From: an uncultured Alphaproteobacteria bacterium
GTDB taxonomy: Bacteria; Pseudomonadota; Alphaproteobacteria; HIMB59; GCA-002718135
Assembly (NCBI GenBank): GCA_902635455.1
Contig: CACPNW010000004.1
Span: 1-64,000 of the forward strand
Direction of reading: 5' to 3'
Length of the DNA stretch: 64,000 bases
How positions within the stretch are numbered: position 1 is the stretch's first letter; each line of letters begins with the position of its first letter. Below the pieces are notes generated by a model. That model saw only the letters and a program-made list of their open reading frames with translations, was not told the DNA's origin and ran no database searches. This document shows positions 30,223 through 44,610 of the stretch, piece by piece. The position numbers and the translations under genes are program-made.

Positions 30223-30996
30223 TTATGCTTTTTTCACTTTCATTCCTCTTCCTAAATAAGCCTCTATTACCTCCTCATTAGATTTAACTTGTGCAAATTT
30301 ACCTTCAAAAAGTACAGACCCTTCAGCCATTACAATTACAGGATCACAAATCTTTTCAATTAAATCCATATCATGCTCAATTACAAAAAAAGTATAATTT
30401 TTTTCTTTATTTAATCTTATAATTGCATCGCTGATTTCATTTAATAAAGTTCTATTTACACCAGCACCTACTTCATCAAGCAACACTAATTTAGAATCAA
30501 CCATCATAGTTCTTCCAAGTTCTAATAATTTTTTTTGACCACCAGATAAGTTGCCTGCTAGTTCTTGAGTAAGATGTGATAAATTTAAAAAATCAATTAC
30601 TTCGATTGCTTTTGCACGTATTTCTTCTTCTTGTTTTTTTACTAAACTATTTTTAAACCATGCATAAATTAAATTTTCACCTAATTGTTTATTAGGTACC
30701 ATCATTAAGTTTTCAAGGACTGTTAAAGAAGAAAATTCATGAGCTATTTGAAATGTTCTTAAAATACCTAAGTTAAATAATTCATGAGGTTTAAGACCTG
30801 TAATATTATTGTCTTCTAAAAAAATTTCTCCACTATTTGGTGAATAAACTCCAGCTATTGTATTAAATAGCGTTGTTTTTCCTGCTCCATTTGGACCAAT
30901 TAAACCAGTTATTGAGCCCTGATTAACTTTTAAAGTAACATTATTGACAGCCTTTAATCCTCCAAAATATTTATTTATATTTTGTACTTTAAGCAT
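30223..30996 (-). CDS. livG: ABC transporter ATP-binding protein (LivG-like)
   Basis: IGPNGAGKTTLFNTIAG; NLSGGQKKLLELGR; ILRTFQIAHEF. Confidence 0.93.
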   Translation of the reverse strand: MLKVQNINKYFGGLKAVNNVTLKVNQGSITGLIGPNGAGKTTLFNTIAGVYSPNSGEIFLEDNNITGLKPHELFNLGILRTFQIAHEFSSLTVLENLMMVPNKQLGENLIYAWFKNSLVKKQEEEIRAKAIEVIDFLNLSHLTQELAGNLSGGQKKLLELGRTMMVDSKLVLLDEVGAGVNRTLLNEISDAIIRLNKEKNYTFFVIEHDMDLIEKICDPVIVMAEGSVLFEGKFAQVKSNEEVIEAYLGRGMKVKKA

Positions 30997-32092
30997 TTTT
31001 AGATATTTTTTTTATTTTATAATTTAAATCAATATTTAAAAGTATGCCCAGTGAAATGAATGAAGATAGCATTACTGTTCCTCCATACGATATCAAAGGC
31101 AAAGGTATTCCTACTACTGGCATTAAACCTGTTACCATTGAAATATTAAAAACAACATAAATAAACATATTAGTAGCAATTCCTATAGCTAAAATTCTAC
31201 CAAACAAATTATTTGACTTAATGCTTATATAAAAACCTATAGATATAATAATAAAAAATAATGAAATTATAAAAATACTACCTATAAAACCAAACTCTTC
31301 TCCAATAAGTGTAAAAATAAAATCTGTTTGTTTTTCTGGTAAATATTCAAGATAAGATTGTGTACCTTTTAAAAATCCCTTTCCTGTTAAGCTGCCTGAG
31401 CCTAGTGCAATTTTTGATTGTATTAACTGATATCCGTTTCCTAATGGATCTGACTCTGGATTTAAAAAAGATATTACTCTTTCTCTTTGATATGGTTTGA
31501 TAAAATTCCATAATACTGGAAGTGAAACTAAAAATACAAAAAGCCCTAATATAAATTTCCATAATCTCACCCCAACTGAAAATAAAATTATAATACCTAA
31601 TAAGAATATACTAATAGCTGTACCCAAATCAGGCTGTATAATTGTTAACAAAAAAGGAAAAAAAATTATTGTTAAAGGGATAAGTATGTAAGAAATTCTC
31701 TTTAGATTATCAAATCTAATATCATTATAATATTTAGCCAAAGAAATAATAATTCCTATTTTAATTATTTCTGAAGGCTGAATACTAAAACCAAAAATTC
31801 TAACCCATCTTGAAGCCCCTTTACCGAATTCACCTATTAATTCAACTGAAAAAAGAAGCAGTAAACATAAAATAAAAATTGAATATGCATGTTTGTAAAT
31901 TAATCTCAAATTTATTAAGCTTAATATTATAGCCATTAATAAAAATATAAATAACCTGATAAGATGTTTTGATGACCATGGATTATAAGAACCATCTGCT
32001 GCTGAATAAAGTCCTGCTGCACCTATAAAGCTTAAAAGCACAAATAAAAAAATTATCAAATAATTTAAAGATTTTATTTTATTTAATAGCAT
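30989..32092 (-). CDS. rodA: Rod shape-determining SEDS protein RodA
   Basis: RWVRIFGFSIQPSEIIKIGIIISLAKY; TGLMPVVGIPLPLISYGGTVML. Confidence 0.95.
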   Translation of the reverse strand: MLLNKIKSLNYLIIFLFVLLSFIGAAGLYSAADGSYNPWSSKHLIRLFIFLLMAIILSLINLRLIYKHAYSIFILCLLLLFSVELIGEFGKGASRWVRIFGFSIQPSEIIKIGIIISLAKYYNDIRFDNLKRISYILIPLTIIFFPFLLTIIQPDLGTAISIFLLGIIILFSVGVRLWKFILGLFVFLVSLPVLWNFIKPYQRERVISFLNPESDPLGNGYQLIQSKIALGSGSLTGKGFLKGTQSYLEYLPEKQTDFIFTLIGEEFGFIGSIFIISLFFIIISIGFYISIKSNNLFGRILAIGIATNMFIYVVFNISMVTGLMPVVGIPLPLISYGGTVMLSSFISLGILLNIDLNYKIKKISKNA

Positions 32093-32094
32093 TT

Positions 32095-33894
32095 TTATAA
32101 ACCTAGTTTGTAAATGTAATTAAAAATATCTTTAGCTATAGGTGCTGCTGTAGAAGCTCCAGATCCACCATGTTCAACAACAACAGAGATTGAATATTTT
32201 GGCTTTGAAGAAGGCATATATCCTACAAAAAGCGCGTGATCCCTATCTTTCCATTCAATTTCTTTTTTTCTAAAATCTTCACTTTCTCTTTCTAATAAAG
32301 AAATCTTTTTAACTTGAGATGTTCCAGTTTTACCTGAAAATTCTAAATTTGCTAATTTTGATTTAAAAGCCGTTCCCTTGTATTCATTCACTACTTTAAA
32401 CATAGCTTTTTTGACAATTAAAATTTCATTTTTATATTTTTCGTTTACTTTAAAATTGTTATTTTCTTTATGAATAAGTGAAGGTTTTACATTTTTTCCA
32501 TTTGAAGCTATTATTGATGTCATCACTGCTAACTGAAGTGGATTAACTAATATGTATCCCTGACCAATACCTGTAATTAATGTTTCACCTGCGTACCAAT
32601 TTTCTCCTTTTTTTTCTTTCTTCCATTTTTTAGATGGTACTATTCCACTGTTTTGGTTTTTTAACTCAAAATCATAGACAGTACCTAAACCAAAATCTAA
32701 GGCTACTTCTGAAATACGATCGATACCTATTTTTTTAGCCAAATCATAAAAAAATACATCACAAGATTCTTTTATACCATCAATTAAATTCATTTTACCA
32801 TGTCCTTTAGTTTTCCAGCAATGGTATGTTCTATCTCCAAATTCAATCTTACCAGTGCAAAAAATATTTGATTCATTATTTATTAAACCATATTTTAAAC
32901 CAGCTATCGCTACTATCATTTTAAAAGTTGAACCTGGAGAATACAATCCCTGAATTGATCTAAAGGTTAGTGGTGATAATTTATTACTTAATAGAGTATC
33001 CCAATATTTTTTATTTGGTTTTTTTATTATTTTATTTGAGTTGTATGTTGGTACAGAAACCATACATATTACTTGACCATTTTCAATATTCATTACAACT
33101 ATTGATCCGGCTCTGTAAGTTTTTAATTTATTAAAGGCATACTCTTGTATTCTACTATCAATAGTTAAATTAATATTTTTTCCTTTTGTACTTTCTTTTC
33201 TTGAAATTTCTCTAATTAAACGACCATTAGAGTTTACTTCAACTTCTCTTTGACCAGGAGCTCCTATTAAAATTGAATTAAATGTACTTTCAATTCCTGA
33301 TTTTCCAATCTTTAAGTTAGGCATTTTAGAAACAAAAGGCAAAGACATGTCTTTTTGATTTGGTTTGTTAATATATCCTAATATATGTGAAAAATGCTCA
33401 TGTTTTGGATAAACTCTTATATAATCTTGATCAATAGCAATCCCAGGCAATTTAAACTTATTTGATTCAATTTGTTCTAAAATATTCCAATCTATATTTT
33501 CAGCTATTTTAATTTTATGAAATTTTTTTATTTTTTTACTATATTCAATAATTTTTAATCTATCAGCAAAACTTATATCAATGTATTCTGATAAATTATC
33601 TAAAGTATCTTTAATTGATATAGTTTTCTCAGGAATCAATGAAAGATCATAAACTCTTTTGTTTGTTGTCAATAAAATATTGTTTGTATCATAAATTTCA
33701 CCTCTAACTGGAAGAATAATTTCTAAATCAATTTGATTATTTTTTGATAAAGTTTTATATTTTTCTGATTGAGATATTTGAATATCAAATAAACGGTAAC
33801 CAAGTAATGAAAAAAGAGAAAATTTTAACAAATATAAACTAAACATTCTTCTGTTTAATTTAGTAAGTTGTTGTTTTTCTTCAGAATAAAACAT
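32095..33894 (-). CDS. mrdA: Penicillin-binding protein 2
   Basis: LLPVRGEIYDTN-like PVRGEIYDTNNILL; GLYSPGSTFKMIVAIAGL (SxxK); FSGKTGTSQVKK. Confidence 0.95.
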   Translation of the reverse strand: MFYSEEKQQLTKLNRRMFSLYLLKFSLFSLLGYRLFDIQISQSEKYKTLSKNNQIDLEIILPVRGEIYDTNNILLTTNKRVYDLSLIPEKTISIKDTLDNLSEYIDISFADRLKIIEYSKKIKKFHKIKIAENIDWNILEQIESNKFKLPGIAIDQDYIRVYPKHEHFSHILGYINKPNQKDMSLPFVSKMPNLKIGKSGIESTFNSILIGAPGQREVEVNSNGRLIREISRKESTKGKNINLTIDSRIQEYAFNKLKTYRAGSIVVMNIENGQVICMVSVPTYNSNKIIKKPNKKYWDTLLSNKLSPLTFRSIQGLYSPGSTFKMIVAIAGLKYGLINNESNIFCTGKIEFGDRTYHCWKTKGHGKMNLIDGIKESCDVFFYDLAKKIGIDRISEVALDFGLGTVYDFELKNQNSGIVPSKKWKKEKKGENWYAGETLITGIGQGYILVNPLQLAVMTSIIASNGKNVKPSLIHKENNNFKVNEKYKNEILIVKKAMFKVVNEYKGTAFKSKLANLEFSGKTGTSQVKKISLLERESEDFRKKEIEWKDRDHALFVGYMPSSKPKYSISVVVEHGGSGASTAAPIAKDIFNYIYKLGL

Positions 33895-33896
33895 TA

Positions 33897-34388
33897 CTAT
33901 TTTTTATCAATTTTATTAAATATAAATATTATTGGTAAAATAATTATAGCATTAGTTATAGTAATTTTAAAAAATTGATTTTTACCAAAGTTATAATTTA
34001 AAATTATTTCAGCTAAAATCATTTCTAAAATGAGCATCATAAAAGTTAAAATTATAACTAAATATAATATGTTTTTTTGATTTAAACTAATTAATTTAGT
34101 TTTTAAAAAATAGACTAGTAATAAAAATGATATAAAAACTAACAAATGAGGGCCAATATTATTTAGTAAAATAATATCAAAAAAAACACCATATAAGAAA
34201 AAAATAAAAAATAATAGGAAGTTGAAAAAATAAAAACTTAGATAAATAATAGTTATATGAGCTATAATATAGAAAGCTAAATTTATATAACTTAAAAAAA
34301 TTAAATTATTTACACTAATTGAAAAGCTCAAAAACAGAATTAGATGAAAAATATAAACTGGTTTAAAGTAATTAGCAAATTGCATCAC
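33897..34388 (-). CDS. mreD: Rod shape-determining protein MreD-like
   Basis: 163 aa hydrophobic protein located between mreC and mrdA. Confidence 0.75.
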   Translation of the reverse strand: MMQFANYFKPVYIFHLILFLSFSISVNNLIFLSYINLAFYIIAHITIIYLSFYFFNFLLFFIFFLYGVFFDIILLNNIGPHLLVFISFLLLVYFLKTKLISLNQKNILYLVIILTFMMLILEMILAEIILNYNFGKNQFFKITITNAIIILPIIFIFNKIDKK

Positions 34389-35206
34389 TCGGATTTAACA
34401 ACTTGAACATAATCAATGCTGTTAAAATCAACAAATGGAAGAGCATAAAATCTATTATTTGAAACGCTTACAATCTTCCCAACAAGCAAATCAGCGGGGA
34501 ATATTTGAGCTGTTCCGCTCGTTACTAAAAGATCGCCGACCTTTGGAAGTTTATCATCTTTAATAAAAGAACTTACCAAATGGACTCCGTCAGAGCCCCC
34601 TTGAACTAAGGAAAATAGTTCATTTGAAATTGTTTTAACAGAAACCGATGAATTTTGATCAGTAATTAATAAAATTTTTGAATTATTTAAAGAAGTTTCT
34701 AAAACTCTTCCTAATAAACCTCTGTAATTGATTACTGCCATTTGATTCAATATTCCTGCTCTTGTTCCTGCATTAATATTAATAGTCTTAGAAAAAAGTA
34801 TATCATTTCTATTAATAAGAGAGGCAGTCTTAACCAAAGTTAAATTATTGTTTGTTGCATTTAGTAATTTTTTTAAAACTTTATTTTCTCTTGAGTTTTG
34901 TAATGCTAAAATTTGCCATTTTTTTAATCTTAAAATTTCTTCTTTAAGTTGCAAATTCTCATTGTTAATAATTTTATATTCACGAATTTCATTAATAACA
35001 TTTGACGAAAAAATAATTGGAAATGAAACTATTTTTGTAAGAGGATTAATATATTCATTAGATATTGATTTAAATTTGTTAACAACTAAGTAATCTGATT
35101 TATTAAAAAAAATTAATAAAAAAGCTAAAACAAATACTATTGTTGCAGAAAAATTAATTAGAGTTTTGCTTTTAACTAAAGATTTAAACTTAAATATTGG
35201 TTTCAT
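34385..35206 (-). CDS. mreC: Rod shape-determining protein MreC
   Basis: NFSATIVFVLAFLLIF TM, coiled coil, INAGTRAGILNQMAVINYRGLLGRV, position next to mreB. Confidence 0.92.
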   Translation of the reverse strand: MKPIFKFKSLVKSKTLINFSATIVFVLAFLLIFFNKSDYLVVNKFKSISNEYINPLTKIVSFPIIFSSNVINEIREYKIINNENLQLKEEILRLKKWQILALQNSRENKVLKKLLNATNNNLTLVKTASLINRNDILFSKTININAGTRAGILNQMAVINYRGLLGRVLETSLNNSKILLITDQNSSVSVKTISNELFSLVQGGSDGVHLVSSFIKDDKLPKVGDLLVTSGTAQIFPADLLVGKIVSVSNNRFYALPFVDFNSIDYVQVVKSE

Positions 35207-35214
35207 TAAAAATA

Positions 35215-36255
<1,041 letters not shown>

Positions 36256-37812
36256 TTATACTCCACCAATCTGAATTTCTGATTTTTTATTCATAATAGA
36301 TTTAGATTGTTTAAAAATCAAACGATTAAGAGCACTTATATATGCTTTTGCAGAGGCAACTATTATATCAGGATCACTTCCTTTGGCTTGAGATGAAAGT
36401 TGATCATTTTCTAATCTTACTGTTACTTCTCCTTGAGCATCAGTTCCAGCTGTGATTGCTTGAACTTGATAAAGTTTTAATCTGAAATTAGTGTTAGTTA
36501 ATTCTTTAATTGCATTAAAAGTAGCATCAACAGGACCATTTCCAGAGCTTTTCATGGTTTTTTTATCCTCTTCAACTATCATTGAGAGTATAGCTTCATG
36601 TTTTTCAAGTGATCCAGCATTTACTTTTAATGATACAAATTTAATTTGTTCATTATATGACGATGACTTATCACCAGCTAAAGCTATCAAATCTTCATCA
36701 TAAACATCTTTCTTCTTATCTGCTAAATCTTTAAAACGACCAAATAATTCCATTAAAGCGTTATCTCCAAAATCATAACCTAATTCTTTAAGTTTTTCTG
36801 AAAAAGCATGCTTTCCTGAATGTTTACCTAATACTAAAGAAGACTTTATTAGTCCCACAGACTCAGGTGTCATAATTTCATACGTTCCGGAATGTTTTAA
36901 CATTCCGTCTTGATGAATACCTGCTTCATGAGCAAATGCATTAGCGCCAACTATAGCTTTGTTAGGTTGGACTGAGAATCCTGTAATAGAAGAAACTAAC
37001 CTCGAAGCCTTTGTAATATATTCTGACTTAATATTAGTGTGATATGGGATTAAATCCTTTTTAACTTTTAATGTCATTACAACTTCTTCTAATGATGCAT
37101 TACCTGCTCTTTCACCCAAACCATTAATTGTGCATTCAACTTGCCTTGCCCCTTCTTCAATAGCAGCTATACTATTAGCCACAGCCAAACCAAGGTCGTT
37201 ATGTGTATGAGTTGATAAAACTGCTTTATCAATATTAGGCACATTATTTTTTACAGCTTTAAAAATAGAACTAAATTCTGATGGAAGGGTAAAACCAACT
37301 GTATCAGGTATATTTATTGTAGTTGCACCGCATTCAATTGCAAGTTCAATAGCTTTATATAAATAAGTTAAATTTGATCTCCCAGCATCTTCACAACTCC
37401 ATTCAATATTATCACACAAGTTTCTTGCATGGGTGACTGTTTGTTTAATAGCTTCTAGAACTTCATCTTCATTTTTTTTTAATTTATATTTCATATGTAT
37501 AGGACTAGTTGCTATAAAAGTATGAATACGAGGAGAAGCAGCATGTTTAACTGCATCCCAAGCCCTATCAATGTCTGGTAATTTAGCTCTTGATAAACCA
37601 GCAATAGTTGAGTTTTTAATATTTTTACTGATTTCTGATACAGCTTCAAAATCGCCATTTGAAGCAATTGGAAAACCAGCTTCAATTATATCAACTTTCA
37701 TTTCTTCAAGAATTTGAGCAATTTGCATTTTTTCATCCAAATTCATCGAAGCGCCAGGAGATTGTTCTCCATCTCTTAAAGTTGTATCAAAAATATATAT
37801 TCGCTCACTCAT
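36256..37812 (-). CDS. leuA: 2-isopropylmalate synthase
   Basis: FDTTLRDGEQSPGASM; STHTHNDLGLAVANS; HEAGIHQDGMLK. Confidence 0.97.
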   Translation of the reverse strand: MSERIYIFDTTLRDGEQSPGASMNLDEKMQIAQILEEMKVDIIEAGFPIASNGDFEAVSEISKNIKNSTIAGLSRAKLPDIDRAWDAVKHAASPRIHTFIATSPIHMKYKLKKNEDEVLEAIKQTVTHARNLCDNIEWSCEDAGRSNLTYLYKAIELAIECGATTINIPDTVGFTLPSEFSSIFKAVKNNVPNIDKAVLSTHTHNDLGLAVANSIAAIEEGARQVECTINGLGERAGNASLEEVVMTLKVKKDLIPYHTNIKSEYITKASRLVSSITGFSVQPNKAIVGANAFAHEAGIHQDGMLKHSGTYEIMTPESVGLIKSSLVLGKHSGKHAFSEKLKELGYDFGDNALMELFGRFKDLADKKKDVYDEDLIALAGDKSSSYNEQIKFVSLKVNAGSLEKHEAILSMIVEEDKKTMKSSGNGPVDATFNAIKELTNTNFRLKLYQVQAITAGTDAQGEVTVRLENDQLSSQAKGSDPDIIVASAKAYISALNRLIFKQSKSIMNKKSEIQIGGV

Positions 37813-37850
37813 ATAAGTTTATCTTTTATACTATCAAATTTGCCTAACCA

Positions 37851-39411
<1,561 letters not shown>

Positions 39412-39412
<1 letters not shown>

Positions 39413-41178
39413 TAGACTAATATTTTTCCTTTCTCAGCTGACTTTTTATCTTGTTCTTGATCTTTGCTAAGTAACATTTCATTATGAGCAGAACCACTTT
39501 GTATCATTGGAAAACAATTTTCCTCTTTATCAACCCATATATCTGCAATTACTGTTTTATCTGAATTTATCATTTCTTCAATTACATCGTCCAATTCATT
39601 TACATTTTTTGCCCTTAAACCCAAAGCTCTATAACTTTCAGCAAGTTTAACAAAATCTGGCAGACTATCAGTATAGCTTTCTGAATATCTTCCTCCGTGC
39701 AACAATTCTTGCCATTGACGAACCATACCCATGTATTCGTTATTTAATATAAATATTTTTACTGGTAGACGATATTGCACAGCTGTACTCATTTCTTGAA
39801 TATTCATTAATATCGATGCATCTCCAGCTATATCTATAACAAGAGCATTAGGGTTGGCAATTTGGGCACCAATTGCTGCTGGAAAACCATATCCCATTGT
39901 ACCAAGACCTCCTGAAGTTAACCATCTATTTGGTTTTTCAAATTTATAATATTGTGCAGCCCACATTTGATGCTGACCTACTTCAGTTGTAATAAAAGTG
40001 TCTCTATTTTTAGTTAATTCATATAATTTTTGAATAGCATATTGAGGCTTTATATTTTTAGTCTCTTGATTATATTTTAAACAATCAATTTCTTTCCAAT
40101 CATTAACTCTTTTCCACCAAGATTCTAAATTTGATTTATTTACTGAAAAATTATTTTTTTTCCAAATACTTAACATTTCATTAACCATTAATTTAACATC
40201 ACCTACTAGAGGAATGTCAACATTTATAGTTTTGTTAATATTGCTTTCATCAATATCAATATGAATTTTTTTAGAATTAGGAGAAAACGCATCCAATCTT
40301 CCTGTTACTCTATCGTCAAATCTAGCTCCAATATTAATCATAACATCACATTCATGCATTGCCATATTTGCTTCATACATTCCATGCATCCCAAGCATGC
40401 CTAAAGACTGTTTATGAGAAGAAGGGATTACTCCTAAACCCATCAAAGTCATTGTTGCAGGCGCTCCAACCAACTCAACAAATTCAGTTACTTTTATTGA
40501 AGCTTCTTTACCTGAATTTATACAACCTCCACCAATATAAAAAATAGGCTTTTTTGCTTTTGAAATTAATTCAACTGCATTTTTTATATTTTCAGAATTG
40601 TTTTTTAAAACAGGTTCAAATAAACGGTGTGATGGTATAGTAATTGATTTTTTTGATTCGTACTTTCCTTTTGCAAATTGAACATCTTTAGGAATATCTA
40701 TTAGAACAGGTCCAGGTCTTCCATTATTAGCAATTTGAAATGCTTCATGAAAAACATAAGATAATTTATTTACATCTTTAACTAAATAATTATGTTTTGT
40801 GCAAGCTCTTGTAATACCAGTTGTGTCACATTCTTGAAAAGCATCACTTCCAATTAAATGTTGAGGTACCTGACCTGTAATACATACAATAGGCACACTG
40901 TCCATCATTGCATCTGTTAAACCTGTAACAACATTAGTTGCTCCAGGACCTGAAGTAACTAAAACAACTCCTATTTTTCCTGTTGATCTAGCATAACCTT
41001 CTGCTGCATGAATAGCACCACCTTCTTGACGTACTAAAATATGTCTAATAGAATTTTGTTTGAACATCGTATCATATATAGGCAACACCGCTCCGCCTGG
41101 ATATCCAAAAACAACTTCTACACCTTGTTCAGCAAGGCATTTAAGCACTATGTCTGAGCCTGTAATTTCTTCTTTCAT
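39412..41178 (-). CDS. ilvB: Acetolactate synthase large subunit
   Basis: GSDIVLKCLAEQGVEVVFGYPGGAVLPIYD; GDASILMNIQEMSTAVQY. Confidence 0.97.
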
Positions 41179-41225
41179 TGCCGAAGTCTCATAGGCTGTG
41201 GATAAAATAAAATCAATAAATTAGT

Positions 41226-42149
41226 TTAAATTTGATTAAAATTCATTGAATTTAGGTCATATTGATCTGGGAATTCAGTAATTTTTTGCTGAATTCTTAT
41301 GTTTGACGAATTCCACCAAGTATGTTGCCTTTTAACATAATTTCTAGTTACCTGCTGAGCTTTGGCAATACATTCATCTAAGTTTATTTTTTTTTGTAAA
41401 AATAAACTTATTTCTGGAACACCATGAGCTCTCATAATAGGCAATGAATTATCTAAGTTTAATTTAAGAAGTTTTTCAACCTCTGGAATTGCACCTTTTT
41501 TTATCATATTAATAAATCTTTTTTCAACACGCTCATAATTTTTTTTTCTATCAGGTAAAAACAAATATAACAAATAGTCAGAACTGCTTATAAAATATTT
41601 ACTTTTATTTCGTGTCCATTCACTAAATTGTATCTTGGTATAAGAAAAAACTTCCCATATTCTTTTTAATCTATTTATATCATTAGGATTAATTTTTTTT
41701 GTTGCCTCTTTGTCTAAATCATAAACTAATTTGTAAAAATCTTTAATTCCAACTTTTGCTAATTTTTTTTCTGACTTTAATTTGTATTCCTCAGGAATAG
41801 ATGGGATATCTACTATTCCATTAATTAATTTTTCAATATACATACCTGTTCCACCAACCAAAATTACAGGTATATTTTTTTTAGAAAATTGATTTATAAA
41901 ACTTGAAGCTTCATTACACCAGTTTGCAACATTATATCTTTCAGAGCCTTTAATATGACCATATAATTTATGTTCAACTTCTTTTAAATCTTTTTCTGAA
42001 GGTCTTGCAGTTAATATATTCAGGTTCTCATAAACTTGCATACTATCTGCATTAATTATTTTGCCATTAATTTTTTTGGCTAACTTAATTGCCAAGTCAG
42101 ATTTACCTATGCCAGTTGGTCCTGAAATAAAATGTATTAAGGAACTCAA
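41226..42149 (-). CDS. miaA: tRNA dimethylallyltransferase
   Basis: ISGPTGIGKSDLAIKLAKKINGKIINADSMQVYENLNILTARPS. Confidence 0.95.
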   Translation of the reverse strand: MSSLIHFISGPTGIGKSDLAIKLAKKINGKIINADSMQVYENLNILTARPSEKDLKEVEHKLYGHIKGSERYNVANWCNEASSFINQFSKKNIPVILVGGTGMYIEKLINGIVDIPSIPEEYKLKSEKKLAKVGIKDFYKLVYDLDKEATKKINPNDINRLKRIWEVFSYTKIQFSEWTRNKSKYFISSSDYLLYLFLPDRKKNYERVEKRFINMIKKGAIPEVEKLLKLNLDNSLPIMRAHGVPEISLFLQKKINLDECIAKAQQVTRNYVKRQHTWWNSSNIRIQQKITEFPDQYDLNSMNFNQI

Positions 42150-43531
42150 TTATCTATAAATTTAATTGTTATCCATAAAGATTGTTCTTCTCTAATTATT
42201 TTCAATAATAATGAACTTCTTCCAGTTTTGTGTATTTGGTTAACCAACTTACTAAAACCTTCTAAATCAGAAATATTTTCCCTATTAATTTCAGTAATTA
42301 TATCCCCTAACATTAGATTTGAATCTGGATTTTCAATTTTGGTAACTAGTACACCATCATCATTAGCTGACTTAGAAATACTAATACCTAATTTTTCTAT
42401 CTTTTTTTCTTCAACCTTTAATTCAGTTTCTTTTCTTTGAACAAATGAATCTTCAGGAAGTTCTCCTAATTTAACTTTTATTGTAATAACCTTATTTTTT
42501 CTCCATACTTTTAATGTTGCAATGGAACCAACATCTGATTCTGCAACAACTCTAGGTAAGTCAGTCATTTTAATAATATCAACACCATTAAATTTAAGGA
42601 TTACATCTCCTGCTTGAATACCAGCCTTTTTTGAAGGTCCTTTTGGATCAATATTTGAAACAAAGGCACCCTTTTCATCAGCTAAACCTAAACTTTCTGC
42701 AAAGTCTTTAGATACTGGTTGAATTTGAACTCCCAACCAACCTCTTTTGGTACGTCCAAAATCTTTTAGTTGTTGGATTATTTTTTTGGCACTATTTGAA
42801 GGAATTGCAAATCCCAATCCTATACTTCCACCAGTTTGTGAAATTATTGCAGTGTTAATTCCAATTACCTCACCTTGTATGTTAAATAATGGTCCTCCTG
42901 AATTACCCCTATTAATAGACGCATCAGTTTGAATAAATTTTACATAAGGACCGCTTCCAATGTCTCTTGATATAGCTGATATTATTCCCGCAGTAACTGT
43001 TCCGCCCAAACCAAGTGGATTTCCAATTGCTATTGTCCAATCTCCAACACGCATTTTATCAGAATTTCCCCATTTCGTAGATTGTAATAGCTTTCCTTCA
43101 GGGTTAATTTGTAAAACTGCTAAATCTGCTTTTGGGTCTCTTCCTAATAATTTAGCTATATATTCAGATTGATCTGATAAAATAACTGTTATTTCATCAG
43201 CTCCTTCAATTACATGGTTATTTGTGACTATAATGCCACTTTTATCAATTATGAATCCTGATCCAAGACCAACCATTGGTCTTTGGGAAGGTGAGCGTTT
43301 ATTTTCTCTTTCAAAATACTCTTTAAAAAATTCATCAAAGGGCGAACCTTCTGGAAATCTTGGATATTGATCTTGTTGATTGTAATTATTAACTATCGTA
43401 GTTGAAGCTATACTCACCACTGCAGAAGATGATTTTTCAACTAGATCAGCAAAACTATTTGGAATAGCATTTGATATATTAGTAAATGAAATAACTAATA
43501 CTACTATAAAATATTTAAGTAAAACTTTCAT
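42146..43531 (-). CDS. DegP/DegQ-like periplasmic serine protease
   Basis: GSGFIIDKSGIIVTNNHVIEGADEI; TDASINRGNSGGPLFN; two PDZ-like regions. Confidence 0.95.
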   Translation of the reverse strand: MKVLLKYFIVVLVISFTNISNAIPNSFADLVEKSSSAVVSIASTTIVNNYNQQDQYPRFPEGSPFDEFFKEYFERENKRSPSQRPMVGLGSGFIIDKSGIIVTNNHVIEGADEITVILSDQSEYIAKLLGRDPKADLAVLQINPEGKLLQSTKWGNSDKMRVGDWTIAIGNPLGLGGTVTAGIISAISRDIGSGPYVKFIQTDASINRGNSGGPLFNIQGEVIGINTAIISQTGGSIGLGFAIPSNSAKKIIQQLKDFGRTKRGWLGVQIQPVSKDFAESLGLADEKGAFVSNIDPKGPSKKAGIQAGDVILKFNGVDIIKMTDLPRVVAESDVGSIATLKVWRKNKVITIKVKLGELPEDSFVQRKETELKVEEKKIEKLGISISKSANDDGVLVTKIENPDSNLMLGDIITEINRENISDLEGFSKLVNQIHKTGRSSLLLKIIREEQSLWITIKFIDN

Positions 43532-43735
43532 TTAATTATTTGAGTACAACCTTAAAGTGAAATAAATAAGGCAACAACCTAAAACAATACAAAATGTTGA
43601 TATTGATTTAACTATTTTAGAATCAAGACTATTTAAAAATTTAATCAAAATATTCATTTTGTTTGCTAATAAAAAATAAATTAAACCTTCAAATATCAGC
43701 AATAGGCCAATACTTAAAAGCAAAATCTCTAACAT
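43532..43735 (-). CDS. DUF2065-family small membrane protein
   Basis: 67 aa, two TM; next to hflC as is common for DUF2065. Confidence 0.75.
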   Translation of the reverse strand: MLEILLLSIGLLLIFEGLIYFLLANKMNILIKFLNSLDSKIVKSISTFCIVLGCCLIYFTLRLYSNN

Positions 43736-44610
43736 TAATTAGTATTATTAATCTCTCCAAAGAATTTTTCACAAACCTCGCCAGGAACAATTACCATAGA
43801 CATTTCTGTATCACCAAATGTTTCTCTACAAGCTTGCATTGTTCTTAAAAAATCAAAAAATTCTTTGTCTAATCCATATGCCTCAGCAAGTATTTTGTTC
43901 TTTTCCGCATCCCCTTCTCCACGTAAAATTGAAGATGTTCTTTCGGCTTCAGCTATTATGACAGTCTGCTGTCTATCTGCAGATGCTGTAATTTCTTTTG
44001 ATAATTCTTCTCCTTCAGCTCTTAACAAGTTTGCTTCCTTATCTCTTTCTGATCGCATACGTTGAAAAACATTATTAGAAACTTGTTCAGTTAAATCTGT
44101 TCTTCCAATTCTTATATCTAATATTTCAACACCAAAATCCATTTCATTTAGCTTAACTTGAGTTTGTATTTTATTCATTATTTTAACTCTTTCCTCACTT
44201 AATAATGAAGTAAGAGAATATTGCGCTATTACACCTCTAACAGCTGCGTTTATGATCCGCCCAAATCTATCAGAAAACGTTGTTTCATTTCTAACAGTTT
44301 GAAAAAATTTTAGTGGGTCTATAATTTTATATCTTGCGAAAGAATCAACAATAATTCTTTTTTGATCAGACAAAATCATTTCCTCAGGTTGAGGATCAAG
44401 ATTTAACATTCTTCTATCTAAGTAAACCGCATCTTGAATAAATGGCACTTTAAACTGGAGACCTGGTTCATTAATTAATTGTCTAGGTTCGCCAAATTGG
44501 AGAACAATAGCCTGTTTTGTTTCATTGACTACAAAAAAAGCTCCTGTAACTGTCAAAAATATTACAAAAAATACTAATAAATAAATTATATTTCGTGGTG
44601 ATAATCTCAT
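43735..44610 (-). CDS. hflC: Protease modulator HflC
   Basis: FFVVNETKQAIVLQFGEP...GLQFKVPFIQDAVYLDRRML; SPFH domain. Confidence 0.95.
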   Translation of the reverse strand: MRLSPRNIIYLLVFFVIFLTVTGAFFVVNETKQAIVLQFGEPRQLINEPGLQFKVPFIQDAVYLDRRMLNLDPQPEEMILSDQKRIIVDSFARYKIIDPLKFFQTVRNETTFSDRFGRIINAAVRGVIAQYSLTSLLSEERVKIMNKIQTQVKLNEMDFGVEILDIRIGRTDLTEQVSNNVFQRMRSERDKEANLLRAEGEELSKEITASADRQQTVIIAEAERTSSILRGEGDAEKNKILAEAYGLDKEFFDFLRTMQACRETFGDTEMSMVIVPGEVCEKFFGEINNTN